Shown here piece after piece: positions 52,536 through 63,132 of a stretch of DNA of 64,000 nucleotides. Within the stretch, counting starts at the first letter, position 1. The number at the start of each line of letters is the position of its first letter. The notes under the pieces are model-generated. The model searched no databases. It was not told the DNA's origin and saw only the letters and a program-made list of their open reading frames with translations. Source of the DNA: Flavobacterium sp. N502540 (GTDB lineage: Bacteria; Bacteroidota; Bacteroidia; Flavobacteriales; Flavobacteriaceae); NCBI RefSeq assembly GCF_025947365.1, contig NZ_CP110012.1:2790001-2854000 (forward strand), given 5' to 3'. The position numbers were made by a program, and so were the translations under genes.

Positions 52536-54834
52536 CAATATAAGAATGAAATATGTCAGATATTTTGTTGTGCTGTCCTTATTTTTTGTTTTTGGATGCA
52601 GTAACACAAAATATTTGCTGGAGGGAGATTTATTATACACAGGAGGTTCGGTAACCGTAAAAGATTCAATTCTTAAAAAGAAAGAACGAAAAGAACTGGA
52701 AAATGAACTGAATGATTTACTGCGCCCTAAACCCAACAAACAATTTCTGGGATTACGTCCTAAGTTATGGTTTTATAATATCGCCGGAGAACCTAAAAAA
52801 CAAAAAGGAATCCGATATTGGCTGCGTACCAAAGTAGGAGAGCCTCCCGTGCTTTTTAGTAAAGTTGATTTAGAGTACAATGCATCCGTCCTTCGCAATT
52901 TTACCGAAAACAGAGGGTATTTTAAAACCCGCGTCAGTGCCGATTCTACTGTTAACGACAAAAGAGTTACGGCAGAATACACACTGATACCGAAAAAACG
53001 ATACACCATAAAAAGTGTGGCTTTTCCTGACGATTCCTTGGCGATGTCCAGAATAATAGGAAGGTCAAGCCGAAGAAGTCTCTTAAAGGTTGGGCAGCCG
53101 TATGATTTGGATGTTATTAAAGCCGAACGGGAACGTATCGATGCCAGACTTAAAGAAAAAGGGTATTATTATTTTAATCCGGATTATCTTTTAGCGCAGG
53201 TAGACAGCAGTAAAGGGGATCATGAAGTAAAAATTAAATTGATCATTAAAGCCGATACTCCGCCAAAGGCCCTTACAGCCTATAAGATTAATAAAATTGT
53301 CGTCTATCCTAATTTTACTCTTTCAAAAGACAGTGTAAAATACCAGCCGAAAGACGTTACTCAATATAAAGATTTTACGATTATTGATACCGCTAATACT
53401 TTTAAACCAAGAGTTTTTGACCGTGCGATCCGCTTCAAAAAAGGAGATCTTTACAATCGCAAAGACCACAATCTGACTCTAAATCGTTTTGTGAATCTTG
53501 GTACATTTAGTTTTGTGAAAAATGAGTTTAAACCTTCAGACAGTTTAGATAATGTACTGGATTCGTATTATTACCTGACGCTTTTGCCTAAAAAGTTTAT
53601 TCGGGTAGAAGTTTTAGGGAAAACAAATTCGGCCAGTTATACCGGTAGCGAAATTAATATAAACTGGAACAATCGAAACTTGTTTAGAGGAGCAGAATTA
53701 CTCACCGTATCTGTTTTTGGCGGAGCCGATTTTCAGCTGTCAGGAGCCAATAACGGAAAGAATATTTATAAACTTGGAACTGAAACCAGTCTGACCTGGC
53801 CAAGACTCATAACACCATTTCACATCGAAGGGCCTATTGAATTTGTTCCCAGAACGAAAGCAACCTTGAGATACGAGTATCAAAACAGAACGCAGTTGTA
53901 TGCCCTGAATTCTTTTAAAACATCATTTGGTTATTTGTGGAAAGAAAACATTCGCAAAGAGCATCAGTTAAACGTTGTGGATATTACTTACGTGAGCCCG
54001 AATCACGTGACGGCTGAATATTTAGCAGATATTGAAAAAGATAAGTCTTTGGAAAAAGTAATTGAAAAACAATTGATTTTCGGACCAACTTATACGTATA
54101 CCTACACCAATACCATGCAAAAACGTAAGAAGAGTACGTTTTACTTTAGTGGTGATCTCGATCTGGCGGGTAATATTACAGGCCTGGTTACCGGAGCTAA
54201 TGTCAAAAAGAACGATACTATTAAAATATTTAACGTTCCGTTCAGTCAGTTCGTAAAAATGAGAGGTGATTTTAGGCATTACTTAAAATTGGGTAAAGAG
54301 AGTGAATTGGCCAGCAGAATTATTTTAGGAATAGGGATTCCGTATGGAAATTCAGGGGCTTTACCAACGTCTAAACAATTTGTGGTAGGAGGAACCAACA
54401 GTATTCGAGCCTTCAGAGCCAGATCGCTGGGGCCGGGAAGCTATCTCAATACACAAACGACCAATGATTTTCTTCCCGATCAGTCAGGCGATTTGAAGTT
54501 GGAGTTTAGTACCGAATACCGGGCAAAACTTTTTAGTATTGTTCGCGGAGCGTTATTTGTAGATGCCGGAAACGTTTGGCTTTTAAATGCCGATCCCAAT
54601 AAGTCCGGTGGAGAAATTACCAAAGATTTTATGAAAGATATTGCCGTAGGAGCCGGAGCCGGATTGCGTTTTGATTTGTCTTTTTTAGTTTTAAGAACCG
54701 ATTTAGCATTTCCGTTGAGGAAGCCCTATTTACCGCAAGGTCAGAGATGGGTAATCGATGATATTAATTTCGGAAGTGGTCCCTGGAGAAAAGAGAACTT
54801 GATTTTAAACATCGCCATTGGATATCCGTTCTGA
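52519..54834 (+). CDS. tamL: BamA/TamA family outer-membrane lipoprotein (TamL-type)
   Basis: The 771-residue protein has a lipoprotein signal ending LFFVFGC (Cys27 from ATG 52519, Cys18 from ATG 52546), POTRA-like repeats up to about residue 350 and an Omp85 barrel ending ENLILNIAIGYPF. In Bacteroidota the TamA-type partner of TamB is a lipoprotein, called TamL. With ATG 52519 it overlaps tamB by 17 bp; with 52546 there is a 10-bp gap. Either way the two are coupled. Confidence 0.9.
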   Translation: MSKKLSNIRMKYVRYFVVLSLFFVFGCSNTKYLLEGDLLYTGGSVTVKDSILKKKERKELENELNDLLRPKPNKQFLGLRPKLWFYNIAGEPKKQKGIRYWLRTKVGEPPVLFSKVDLEYNASVLRNFTENRGYFKTRVSADSTVNDKRVTAEYTLIPKKRYTIKSVAFPDDSLAMSRIIGRSSRRSLLKVGQPYDLDVIKAERERIDARLKEKGYYYFNPDYLLAQVDSSKGDHEVKIKLIIKADTPPKALTAYKINKIVVYPNFTLSKDSVKYQPKDVTQYKDFTIIDTANTFKPRVFDRAIRFKKGDLYNRKDHNLTLNRFVNLGTFSFVKNEFKPSDSLDNVLDSYYYLTLLPKKFIRVEVLGKTNSASYTGSEININWNNRNLFRGAELLTVSVFGGADFQLSGANNGKNIYKLGTETSLTWPRLITPFHIEGPIEFVPRTKATLRYEYQNRTQLYALNSFKTSFGYLWKENIRKEHQLNVVDITYVSPNHVTAEYLADIEKDKSLEKVIEKQLIFGPTYTYTYTNTMQKRKKSTFYFSGDLDLAGNITGLVTGANVKKNDTIKIFNVPFSQFVKMRGDFRHYLKLGKESELASRIILGIGIPYGNSGALPTSKQFVVGGTNSIRAFRARSLGPGSYLNTQTTNDFLPDQSGDLKLEFSTEYRAKLFSIVRGALFVDAGNVWLLNADPNKSGGEITKDFMKDIAVGAGAGLRFDLSFLVLRTDLAFPLRKPYLPQGQRWVIDDINFGSGPWRKENLILNIAIGYPF

Positions 54835-54865
54835 TTTTATGTTTTTGAAACAGACAGAATAAAAT

Positions 54866-54913
54866 AAACCGCAGGAATAGAAAGCTTACTTTAAACTTCT
54901 ATTCCTGCGGTTT
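54866..54913. terminator. Bidirectional terminator between tamL and the T9SS cassette
   Basis: A 17-bp inverted repeat (AAACCGCAGGAATAGAA with its complement at 54897-54913) encloses a 14-nt loop. It lies between convergent genes and has A and T ends. Confidence 0.85.
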
Positions 54914-54926
54914 AGGAGAGTTATTT

Positions 54927-56864
54927 TTACAATCCGGAAATAATAAATTCGCTTCTCCTATTCATTTGATGCTCTTCTTCTGTGCAATTTTCATTATCAG
55001 AGCAATGGTTTACAAGCTGTGTTTCACCATAACCTTTGCCGGTTAATCTGTTTTTATCAACACCATGTTTAATAAGCCAGTCTATAGTCGATTTAGCCCT
55101 TCTATCAGACAACAGCTGATTGTATTTATGCGTCTGACGGCTGTCTGTATGAGAACGAATATCCAATTTCATTTTAGGATACAAGTTCAGTACATCCAGA
55201 ATTTTTTCGAGGTCTAAAGCAGCTTCTTTACCAATATTGGATTTGTCCAAATCAAAGTAAATCATTTTGATACCAAAAACTTTACCTAAATTATCTCCAA
55301 TGGTTACCTGGTAGCTGGATTTTTCAAGAGGAATCGGTAAATAAGCTTTTGAACGATCTTTTGACACCAGTATTTTTTGTTCCCAGGTGGTGTAGTTTTC
55401 TTTTTCGGCCCTGATATAATAGGGAGTTTCAGGATCTAAAATGAAACTATAATTTCCTTTCTCATCGGAGAAGGTGGAATCTTTTACATTCATGCCCTGA
55501 TCATACAAGGTGATTTTGGAATTTGGTAAAATTTCATTACTGTCCAGATCAGTCACAACTCCATATAATTGGTAGTCAGTATTTATTTTTTGTGTCTCTA
55601 AAAATTTATAAATATCATCTGATCCTTGTCCGCCTTTTCTGTTCGATGAAAAAAAGCCTCTTCGGGATTTGATGTCAATAATATAAGCAAAATCATCATT
55701 AGGAGAATTGACATCTGCTCCTAAATTTTGAATATTACTAACTCCGGCATCATTTATTTTTCCAACAAAAACATCAAGACCACCAAGTCCCGGATGCCCG
55801 TCTGAAGCAAAGTAAATTTCATTTTCATCGGTTACAAAAGGAAATGTTTCTTTTCCTTCGGTGTTGATTCCGGGGCCTAAATTTTGAGGGGAGCTGTATC
55901 CTCCGGTACTCAGGATTTTGACCTTGTAGATATCAGATTGTCCTATTGTTCCGGGCATATCTGAGGCAAAATATAAAGTCTTTTCATCCGGGCTGAGAAC
56001 AGGATGTGCCGTACTGTAATCATTACTGTTAAAAGGTAATTCTACGATATTATCCCACTCCTTCTTTTGATTAAGAGTGGCTTTGTATATTTTTATAAAG
56101 GTAGTTTTTTGTTCGTTTTTCCCTTTTTTACCATCCATATAATTATTGCGAGTAAAATAAACAGTTGTTCCGTCTTTTGTAAAAGTGGGAGTGGATTCGT
56201 GAAACTTACTATTGATTTTTGATTTTATTTTTTTAGGTGCGCTTGGATTGAAATTTTCATCCAGGACAGCCTCATAAAGGTTGGTGAAACTTTCACCTGT
56301 CCATTTATGTCTTTGTTGTCCCAGTCCTCCCGTATCTCTTGCAGTGGTGAAAACAATTTTATTTTGGAAAAACGTTGTTCCGTAATCCGAATACTTACTG
56401 TTTATTCCTGAATCTTCAATCGTATAGCGTCCGGAATTAGCTTTAATCAAATCCAGATAGTTTTCATTTTTTTTGTAGAGTTTCCCCCTTGTATCATTTT
56501 TTGAATGCTGAAAGAATAAATCAAGCATTTGATTGGCTTTCTCTGTGCGATTTGTCGATTTTAACGATTGTGCATATCGGTAATAATATTCGGGTTCCAC
56601 ATCGTTAGTCATGGCAAATAGCTCGTCATACCATTTTGCAGCTTTATCAAATTCAGCATTAAAGTAAAAAGAGTTACCCAGTTTTTTGAACATATCTGCA
56701 GACTTGTAGCCTTTTGAAGCTACTCTTTCATAGGTTTCAATTGCATTAACATAAGCGTAGTTGGCATATTGTCTGTCTGCCGTAGCTATTTTATTCTTTT
56801 GAGAATAAGTATGAAGTGAAAAAAAACTTAGTATTAATAGATAAAATGGTATATAATTCTTCAT
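54927..56864 (-). CDS. OmpA family protein with TPR and PD40 repeats
   Basis: The 645-residue protein has a signal peptide, TPR-like helices (NAIETYERVASKGYKSADMF), WD40/PD40 beta-propeller repeats (HPVLSPDEKTLYFASDMPGT, PFVTDENEIYFASDGHPGLG), a CarboxypepD_reg domain and a C-terminal OmpA domain with DIRSHTDSRQTHKYNQLLSD. This architecture matches PorE-like proteins that bind peptidoglycan and help anchor T9SS cell-surface components. It follows a PorP/SprF gene by 11 bp in the same operon as the large adhesin, so it probably serves that adhesin. Confidence 0.93.
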   Translation of the reverse strand: MKNYIPFYLLILSFFSLHTYSQKNKIATADRQYANYAYVNAIETYERVASKGYKSADMFKKLGNSFYFNAEFDKAAKWYDELFAMTNDVEPEYYYRYAQSLKSTNRTEKANQMLDLFFQHSKNDTRGKLYKKNENYLDLIKANSGRYTIEDSGINSKYSDYGTTFFQNKIVFTTARDTGGLGQQRHKWTGESFTNLYEAVLDENFNPSAPKKIKSKINSKFHESTPTFTKDGTTVYFTRNNYMDGKKGKNEQKTTFIKIYKATLNQKKEWDNIVELPFNSNDYSTAHPVLSPDEKTLYFASDMPGTIGQSDIYKVKILSTGGYSSPQNLGPGINTEGKETFPFVTDENEIYFASDGHPGLGGLDVFVGKINDAGVSNIQNLGADVNSPNDDFAYIIDIKSRRGFFSSNRKGGQGSDDIYKFLETQKINTDYQLYGVVTDLDSNEILPNSKITLYDQGMNVKDSTFSDEKGNYSFILDPETPYYIRAEKENYTTWEQKILVSKDRSKAYLPIPLEKSSYQVTIGDNLGKVFGIKMIYFDLDKSNIGKEAALDLEKILDVLNLYPKMKLDIRSHTDSRQTHKYNQLLSDRRAKSTIDWLIKHGVDKNRLTGKGYGETQLVNHCSDNENCTEEEHQMNRRSEFIISGL

Positions 56865-56875
56865 AGTAAATAATT

Positions 56876-57799
56876 TTAAAAGAAACGAGGGGTTGTCATT
56901 CTGCTTTGTTTTCTGATAAACTCAAAACGCAGGAATACTTCATGCGAACCATTACTGTAATTGTTTAGTTTTGAGGATTCAAGATCATAACCGTAACCAA
57001 TGTACATACCATCTGTAAGCTGAAAACCGGCCATGGTACTGAAAGCGGCATCCCATCGGTAGGCGATTCCAACCATAAATTTATCATTGAACATAAAATT
57101 ACCTGAGACATCCACTTGCAACGGCGCACCTTGTGCTATTTTTGTAAGTAATGCGGGTTTGAATTTTATATTATTGTAAGCACTCAAATTGAAAACATAT
57201 CCTCCCATTAAGTAGTAGTTAATTTTGTTTTTGAATATGGCTACTTCATTATTGTCATAATAGTTGGTCACTATAAAATCCGGTGCCGATAAACCGATGT
57301 AAGCTTTGTCAGAATGCCAATAAACCCCGGCTCCTATATTTGGAGATATGACATTATTTAAATTTTGTAAATGAGGATCGTCCAAATCTGCGGGATTGAG
57401 CCTACTGGTGTCCAGATTAAAAAGACTAACAGTTCCTTTAAGCCCGAATGAAAGTTTAAAATTATCTGAAGTTTGAACCGTATAAGAAAAGTCAGTCGAT
57501 AAAGAGCTTTTATCAGAAGCACCAATTTTGTCATTTACAAGAGAAACACCGATACCTAAATTACTGTCGTTTATAGGGGTATTAACTGAAAAAGCGCTGG
57601 TTTTCGGAGCTCCTTCAAGGCCTACCCACTGTGCGCGATACAATCCAAAAATACTCATCGTACCTCTTGATCCGGCATAAGCAGGATTAATATTTATGGT
57701 ATTGTACATGTATTGTGTGTATTGAGCATTTTGCTGAGCCGCGATATTTATTACATTGAAAAGCAATAAGAACCTTAAAAAAATTAAACTCTTTTTCAT
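56876..57799 (-). CDS. PorP/SprF family type IX secretion outer-membrane protein
   Basis: The 307-residue protein has a signal peptide (LLLFNVINIAAQQ) and the PorP/SprF pattern: QYTQYMYNTININPAYAGSR, LYRAQWVGLEGAPKTSAFSV and IAYRWDAAFSTMAGFQLTDG. SprF-like proteins are specific partners for exporting and attaching type B T9SS adhesins encoded next to them, as SprF does for SprB. Here the upstream gene is such an adhesin. Confidence 0.95.
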   Translation of the reverse strand: MKKSLIFLRFLLLFNVINIAAQQNAQYTQYMYNTININPAYAGSRGTMSIFGLYRAQWVGLEGAPKTSAFSVNTPINDSNLGIGVSLVNDKIGASDKSSLSTDFSYTVQTSDNFKLSFGLKGTVSLFNLDTSRLNPADLDDPHLQNLNNVISPNIGAGVYWHSDKAYIGLSAPDFIVTNYYDNNEVAIFKNKINYYLMGGYVFNLSAYNNIKFKPALLTKIAQGAPLQVDVSGNFMFNDKFMVGIAYRWDAAFSTMAGFQLTDGMYIGYGYDLESSKLNNYSNGSHEVFLRFEFIRKQSRMTTPRFF

Positions 57800-57858
57800 T
57801 TGTATATTTATTTTTAATGAAACTTCTGTGTGAAAAGATTGTGAAATTCCCTGTGTTT

Positions 57859-60800
57859 TTATCTAAAAGTAAGATGTAAGTATCCGCTTTTTTCGGTCAT
57901 GAGCGCACCGTTTCCATAGGAAAGCACATAGAAATAGGTTCCTGGCGGTAATCCTACACTTTGGTTTACGGTTGCTCTGCCTTCAGAAATCCCACGAAAG
58001 AAATTATTGTTTGTGCCATAATTGTTAGTTTCGAATACTTTGACTCCCCAGGAATTATATATGGTTACCGAATTATTTGGAAACCGTTCCAGACCTCTAA
58101 TTTCGAAGTAATCATTTTTGCCGTCTCCATTTGGAGAAACCATATTAAAAACAATTACCTCCGGATTTGTAATACCGGCCTGCGCTTTATTATTAAGCGG
58201 ATTATAATCTTCCGGAGTTGAATTTTCCAGAAAAGCAATGTTAAGGTAATCCCCTGTTGCTTTTACTTTGGCTGTTATGGTCAATGTTTCTGTTTGATGG
58301 GCTAACAGTTCTGGTAAATTCCAGATTCCGGTTGTTATATTATAATCTCCGGACGAAGTTTTAGATGAGGTATACAGATATCCTGATGGAAGTATATCTC
58401 TAATTTGAACATCGTTGAAATTATTTCCTCCCAGATTTTCAGCAGATATGGTAAATGCAATCTGTTGACCGATGTTTGCAACGGGATTATTTATTGTTTT
58501 TCTTATCTCAATATCACTATCCTCATTGGGCTTTAAACATGCTTGAACCTGTATAGGAAAATTAATGCTTACAAGAGGATTGCATTTAGCTTCATCAATA
58601 TAATTGACTTCGATAGTCCCTTTTCCGACATTATTCCACAAAACTGTTACAAAATCGTCTGATTGCTGTCCTCCATTTACGATAGTGCCTTCATTTGAAA
58701 CAAGCCAATTGTAAGAGGACATTCCGGCAACAGTAGTGTAGGTTACTTTTTCTGAAATACAGACCGACGTAAGCCAATCAGGATCTTTATTAAGGACATC
58801 ATTTTTAACAATTACGGTTACAGCTAAGCGATTTGTACTCTCACATGTACCCGCTTTTGCCGTTCCGTAATAAGTTTTACCATCAATTAATAGTGTTGCG
58901 GACGGAATTATATTCCCTCCTGTAAGTGCATCGTACCAGGTAATACCGGTTCCGGAAGCTGCTAAGTCTGCTACTGTAGCTTTTGTTGCTGCACAGAATT
59001 GTTGTGTAGCAGCACCGGTTGGCGTTTTTGGATCACTAATGCTAACGGTTACAGCTAAACGGTTTGTACTCTCACATGTACTTGTCTTTGCTGCTGCATA
59101 ATAAGTTTTACCATCAATTAATAGTGTTGCGGACGGAATTATATTTCCTCCTGTAAGTGCATCGTACCAGATAACACCGGTTCCGGAAGCTGCTAAGTCT
59201 GCTACTGTAGCCTTGGTAGCTCCACAGAATTGTTGTGTAGCAGCACCGGTTGGCGTTTTTGGATCACTAATGCTAACGGTTACAGCTAAACGATTTGTAC
59301 TCTCACATGTACTTGTCTTTGCTGCTGCATAATAAGTCTTACCATCAATTAATAGTGTTGAGGACGGAATTATATTTCCTCCTGTAAGGGCATCGTACCA
59401 GATAATACCGGTTCCGGAAGCTGCTAAGTCTGCTACTGTAGCCTTGGTTGCTGCACAGAATTGTTGTGTAGCAGCACCGGTTGGTGTTTTTGGATCACTA
59501 ATGCTAACGGTTACAGCTAAACGGTTTGTACTTTCACATGTACCCGCTTTTGCCGTTCCGTAATAAGTTTTACCATCAATTAATAGTGTTGAGGATGGAA
59601 TTATATTTCCTCCTGTAAGTGCATCGTACCAGATAACACCGGTTCCGGAAGCTGCTAAGTCTGCTACTGTAGCCTTAGTAGCTGCACAGAATTGTTGTGT
59701 AGCAGCGCCGGTTGGCGTTTTTGGATCACTAATGCTAACGGTTACAGCTAAACGATTTGTACTCTCACATGTACCCGCTTTTGCCGTTCCGTAATAAGTT
59801 TTACCATCAATTAATAATGTTGAGGATGGAATTATATTTCCTCCTGTAAGTGCATCGTACCAGATAACACCAGTTCCGGAAGCTGCTAAGTCTGCTACTG
59901 TAGCCTTAGTAGCTGCACAGAATTGTTGTGTAGCAGCGCCGGTTGGTGTTTTTGGATCACTAATGCTAACGGTTACAGCTAAACGATTTGTACTCTCACA
60001 TGTACTTGTCTTTGCTGCTGCATAATAAGTTTTACCATCAATTAATAGTGTTGAGGATGGAATTATATTTCCTCCTGTAAGTGCATCGTACCAGATAACA
60101 CCAGTTCCGGAAGCTGCTAAGTCTGCTACTGTAGCCTTAGTAGCTGCACAGAATTGTTGTGTAGCAGCGCCGGTTGGCGTTTTTGGATCACTAATGCTAA
60201 CGGTTACAGCTAAACGGTTTGTACTTTCACATGTACCCGCTTTTGCCGTTCCGTAATAAGTTTTACCATCAATTAATAGTGTTGAGGATGGAATTATATT
60301 TCCTCCTGTAAGTGCATCGTACCAGATAACACCAGTTCCGGAAGCTGCTAAGTCTGCTACTGTAGCCTTAGTAGCTGCACAGAATTGTTGTGTAGCAGCG
60401 CCGGTTGGTGTTTTTGGATCACTAATGCTAACGGTTACAGCTAAACGATTTGTACTCTCACATGTACTTGTCTTTGCTGCTGCATAATAAGTTTTACCAT
60501 CAATTAATAGTGTTGAGGACGGAATTATATTTCCAATTATAGCTGCATCATACCAGACAACATCAGTTTCAGAGGTAATTAAATCAGCTACTGTAGCCTT
60601 AGCAGCAGCACAGAATTGCTGGGTAGCGTTTCCTGTTGGGGTTGACAAACCTCCAAGTGAAATGTTGACAGATTCTGTAAAATAACATCCTCCGAAAGAA
60701 TTAATTTCTACTTTGTAAGTACCAATTTGTGCAGCCGTTATATTATTGATATTTAATTCAGGGGCACTAATTTGCGTACCATCAGGCAATGTCCATTTTA

Positions 60801-63132
60801 TCGAATTTACCGGCCCCATTTGTATTATAGACAATTTGATATCACTTCCGATACAAACAGTTCTGTCTCCACCATTTATTAATTGTGAAAATGAACTTCT
60901 TAAAATCAGAGGCTGTAAGACTTCATAGCAGGCTGTTTTTGCTTTTACGATATAATTTCCTGCAGTCAGTCCTTTAAATACAGGACTTGATTGTCCTGTT
61001 GTTGGGAAATCGGAATCTGTTTCTTTTTTTATAAAGTAAGTAATACTTTCTGAAACATTGTCTACTTTGGTATGAAGATCCCCTGTTGTATTTCCTGAAC
61101 AGACAATTCCGCCAGATTCAGATAAATCAAACGTAGGGAAATTAGGTTGAACATCTACAAAAGCAGTTTGGGTGTTCTCAATTAATTCGGTTTGCAAGAG
61201 AGGCCTTCCACTTATAAATTTTCGGGTTATCCCTATTTCATATTTTCCTGCTATATCCTGAAAAAAAGAAAAATTACTGATTCCCTCTTTTAAAGTATTA
61301 GACCCCAGAATGGCATTAAAAGATCCCATGCCTGCAGGTCCACTGACAATCCCGGGGAAAATTTGGTTGTTTCCATAAAAATTAGCCAATGTGCTGTTTA
61401 TTGCACCTGTACCGACAGCTGATACTTTTACAGTTATATTTTTGTTGTAACGATCACATCTTGAGGCGTCTGGACTAAAACTAACGTTGGTGATTTCAAT
61501 TTTTGTAAAATAACTGTCTAAAACCACTTGAAATTCCTCATCGAAACAAGCCGAATCTTTTATTCTTATGGTATAAGTTCCTGGAAGTAATTCATTTCCT
61601 AATCCAAAAATAGGCTCGTTATAGGTTACTGCCAATGGTGACGGACCGTTTACAAGGTTTACGGTAACTTTACCTTGCAAGCCTACATAACCGGGAGTGG
61701 CCATAGGAGGATATACCGCCAGTGCACATTTACCAAAAAACGTAGCACTTGGTCCTGTGAAAAATTGTATTTTACCTTTGATGTCTTTATCAGGAGCAAA
61801 ATAATTGGGATCAATAAAAACATTTTTAGGATCAGTAATAACAGGTTTTTGAGAAAAAGTGTTTGAGGTATTGTTCGTAAAATAGTAAGTTGTTATTGAG
61901 ATTCCTGTATTATCCGTGACTTTTATAGTGTAGCTTTTGCCAATATTTAGTTTACAAATTTCCAAACTGTTTATACCTGTAACAGTATAAGTATTTTTGA
62001 TACCTGTACCGTTGTCTGTTACTTCTACGGTATAAGGCAAACAGCCCCCCTGATCTTTAGGTACGTTTTTTAGCAAAACTTGTCCCGTGTCATTGCAATT
62101 GGTGTTCAAAGGGTCATCTTCGATACTAAATTCAAAATCAGTAAAAGGTTTAACAATCCCTATAGCAGATGCTCCATAATTCAGTTCAACAGTTTTTGTT
62201 ATGTTACAATAGGTTGCGCTCAAACGGACAATACCCCATTTGGAGCGATCTGAAGGCATTGAATATTTCTTTCTTACATCAGTAAGAGTGAGATTGTCAT
62301 AAACATCCCAGCCTGATCCCTTCTGAATCTCTAATTTGTAAATAAAATTCGGGACCCCATAAAGAGGAGGGAGAGCATTAAAATAAGCGCCACCATTACT
62401 TACAGCTAATAATCCGTTTGGAAGGGTAGCACTGCTAATACCGGAACAGACATCATTTGGAGTATTATAAATTAGATCAACAGCATTAATGGTTCCTTTA
62501 TCAAGGTTAAAATTTTTCAGAACTTCATTTGGCGGAAGATTCAATACGGTTACAGGTGAAATTAAAGTACCACAATTATCTGTAGCCGAAACTTTATAAT
62601 TGCCACTTGGTATACCATTAAGTCTGACGATACCGGTTGTTGTTTGTACGCTTCTTACAACGGTACCATCTGAAGCATTTAACAAGTTAACGGTATAGGG
62701 AGGGTTTCCTTTTTCGGCGTTAATAGCAATATCCCCCAGAGGATCAGGATCTGATGCACAGTAAGTATAATTTTTTGCGGTAAAAAGTCCAATAGTGGGA
62801 GAAATAGAAGAATAGGTGCTGCCTACCTTTATGGTAGTTGCAGCTTTTATAAAAGTATTGTTTTCGTAATACCCATAGAAATAATCTCCTGCCTCTAAGT
62901 GCGTAATTAGAGAAGCTGAAGATGCAATAATATTTGCCGGATCATAAGGAGATTTTGCAACAGCATAGACTACAGGTTCAGAAACATTTTTAACAGTGAT
63001 CGTAATTGTACCATCTGCTCTACCATCGCCGGTACAGGAGGCATCTGTGGCAACAGCAGAAATTTCTGTCTGGGCAATTGCGGCTAAAGGCAGTATATAG
63101 AAAAGTGCAACTAGTAATTTTGAAAATTTCAT
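57859..63132 (-). CDS. Giant repetitive T9SS type B adhesin-like surface protein
   Basis: The 1757-residue protein has a signal peptide (LPLAAIAQTE), a long N-terminal region of SprB-like Ig domains, and eight 77-residue Ig-like repeats at about residues 830-1440. A DUF11-like domain with EIRKTINNPVANIGQQIAFT follows. The C-terminus is a T9SS type B domain (VSPNGDGKNDYFEIRGLERF, YNSWGVKVFE). It should be exported by the type IX system and held at the surface with the co-encoded PorP/SprF and OmpA proteins. A role in adhesion, gliding or biofilm is inferred from the family. Confidence 0.95.
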   Translation of the reverse strand: MKFSKLLVALFYILPLAAIAQTEISAVATDASCTGDGRADGTITITVKNVSEPVVYAVAKSPYDPANIIASSASLITHLEAGDYFYGYYENNTFIKAATTIKVGSTYSSISPTIGLFTAKNYTYCASDPDPLGDIAINAEKGNPPYTVNLLNASDGTVVRSVQTTTGIVRLNGIPSGNYKVSATDNCGTLISPVTVLNLPPNEVLKNFNLDKGTINAVDLIYNTPNDVCSGISSATLPNGLLAVSNGGAYFNALPPLYGVPNFIYKLEIQKGSGWDVYDNLTLTDVRKKYSMPSDRSKWGIVRLSATYCNITKTVELNYGASAIGIVKPFTDFEFSIEDDPLNTNCNDTGQVLLKNVPKDQGGCLPYTVEVTDNGTGIKNTYTVTGINSLEICKLNIGKSYTIKVTDNTGISITTYYFTNNTSNTFSQKPVITDPKNVFIDPNYFAPDKDIKGKIQFFTGPSATFFGKCALAVYPPMATPGYVGLQGKVTVNLVNGPSPLAVTYNEPIFGLGNELLPGTYTIRIKDSACFDEEFQVVLDSYFTKIEITNVSFSPDASRCDRYNKNITVKVSAVGTGAINSTLANFYGNNQIFPGIVSGPAGMGSFNAILGSNTLKEGISNFSFFQDIAGKYEIGITRKFISGRPLLQTELIENTQTAFVDVQPNFPTFDLSESGGIVCSGNTTGDLHTKVDNVSESITYFIKKETDSDFPTTGQSSPVFKGLTAGNYIVKAKTACYEVLQPLILRSSFSQLINGGDRTVCIGSDIKLSIIQMGPVNSIKWTLPDGTQISAPELNINNITAAQIGTYKVEINSFGGCYFTESVNISLGGLSTPTGNATQQFCAAAKATVADLITSETDVVWYDAAIIGNIIPSSTLLIDGKTYYAAAKTSTCESTNRLAVTVSISDPKTPTGAATQQFCAATKATVADLAASGTGVIWYDALTGGNIIPSSTLLIDGKTYYGTAKAGTCESTNRLAVTVSISDPKTPTGAATQQFCAATKATVADLAASGTGVIWYDALTGGNIIPSSTLLIDGKTYYAAAKTSTCESTNRLAVTVSISDPKTPTGAATQQFCAATKATVADLAASGTGVIWYDALTGGNIIPSSTLLIDGKTYYGTAKAGTCESTNRLAVTVSISDPKTPTGAATQQFCAATKATVADLAASGTGVIWYDALTGGNIIPSSTLLIDGKTYYGTAKAGTCESTNRLAVTVSISDPKTPTGAATQQFCAATKATVADLAASGTGIIWYDALTGGNIIPSSTLLIDGKTYYAAAKTSTCESTNRLAVTVSISDPKTPTGAATQQFCGATKATVADLAASGTGVIWYDALTGGNIIPSATLLIDGKTYYAAAKTSTCESTNRLAVTVSISDPKTPTGAATQQFCAATKATVADLAASGTGITWYDALTGGNIIPSATLLIDGKTYYGTAKAGTCESTNRLAVTVIVKNDVLNKDPDWLTSVCISEKVTYTTVAGMSSYNWLVSNEGTIVNGGQQSDDFVTVLWNNVGKGTIEVNYIDEAKCNPLVSINFPIQVQACLKPNEDSDIEIRKTINNPVANIGQQIAFTISAENLGGNNFNDVQIRDILPSGYLYTSSKTSSGDYNITTGIWNLPELLAHQTETLTITAKVKATGDYLNIAFLENSTPEDYNPLNNKAQAGITNPEVIVFNMVSPNGDGKNDYFEIRGLERFPNNSVTIYNSWGVKVFETNNYGTNNNFFRGISEGRATVNQSVGLPPGTYFYVLSYGNGALMTEKSGYLHLTFR
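58818..60644 (-). repeat. Eight in-frame 231-bp repeats within the adhesin gene
   Basis: The unit TPTGAATQQFCAATKATVAD to NRLAVTVSISDPK recurs every 231 bp. Copy 1 (high coordinates) has diverged most; copies 2-8 differ by only a few residues each. Two alternative cores occur, YYAAAKTSTC and YYGTAKAGTC, in the order A,G,A,G,G,A,A,G from N- to C-terminus. Confidence 0.97.

Noticed and set aside
58818-60644. Possible CRISPR or mobile repeat in the minus strand
   Set aside because: The 231-bp repeats are in frame within the adhesin gene and encode Ig-like domains.
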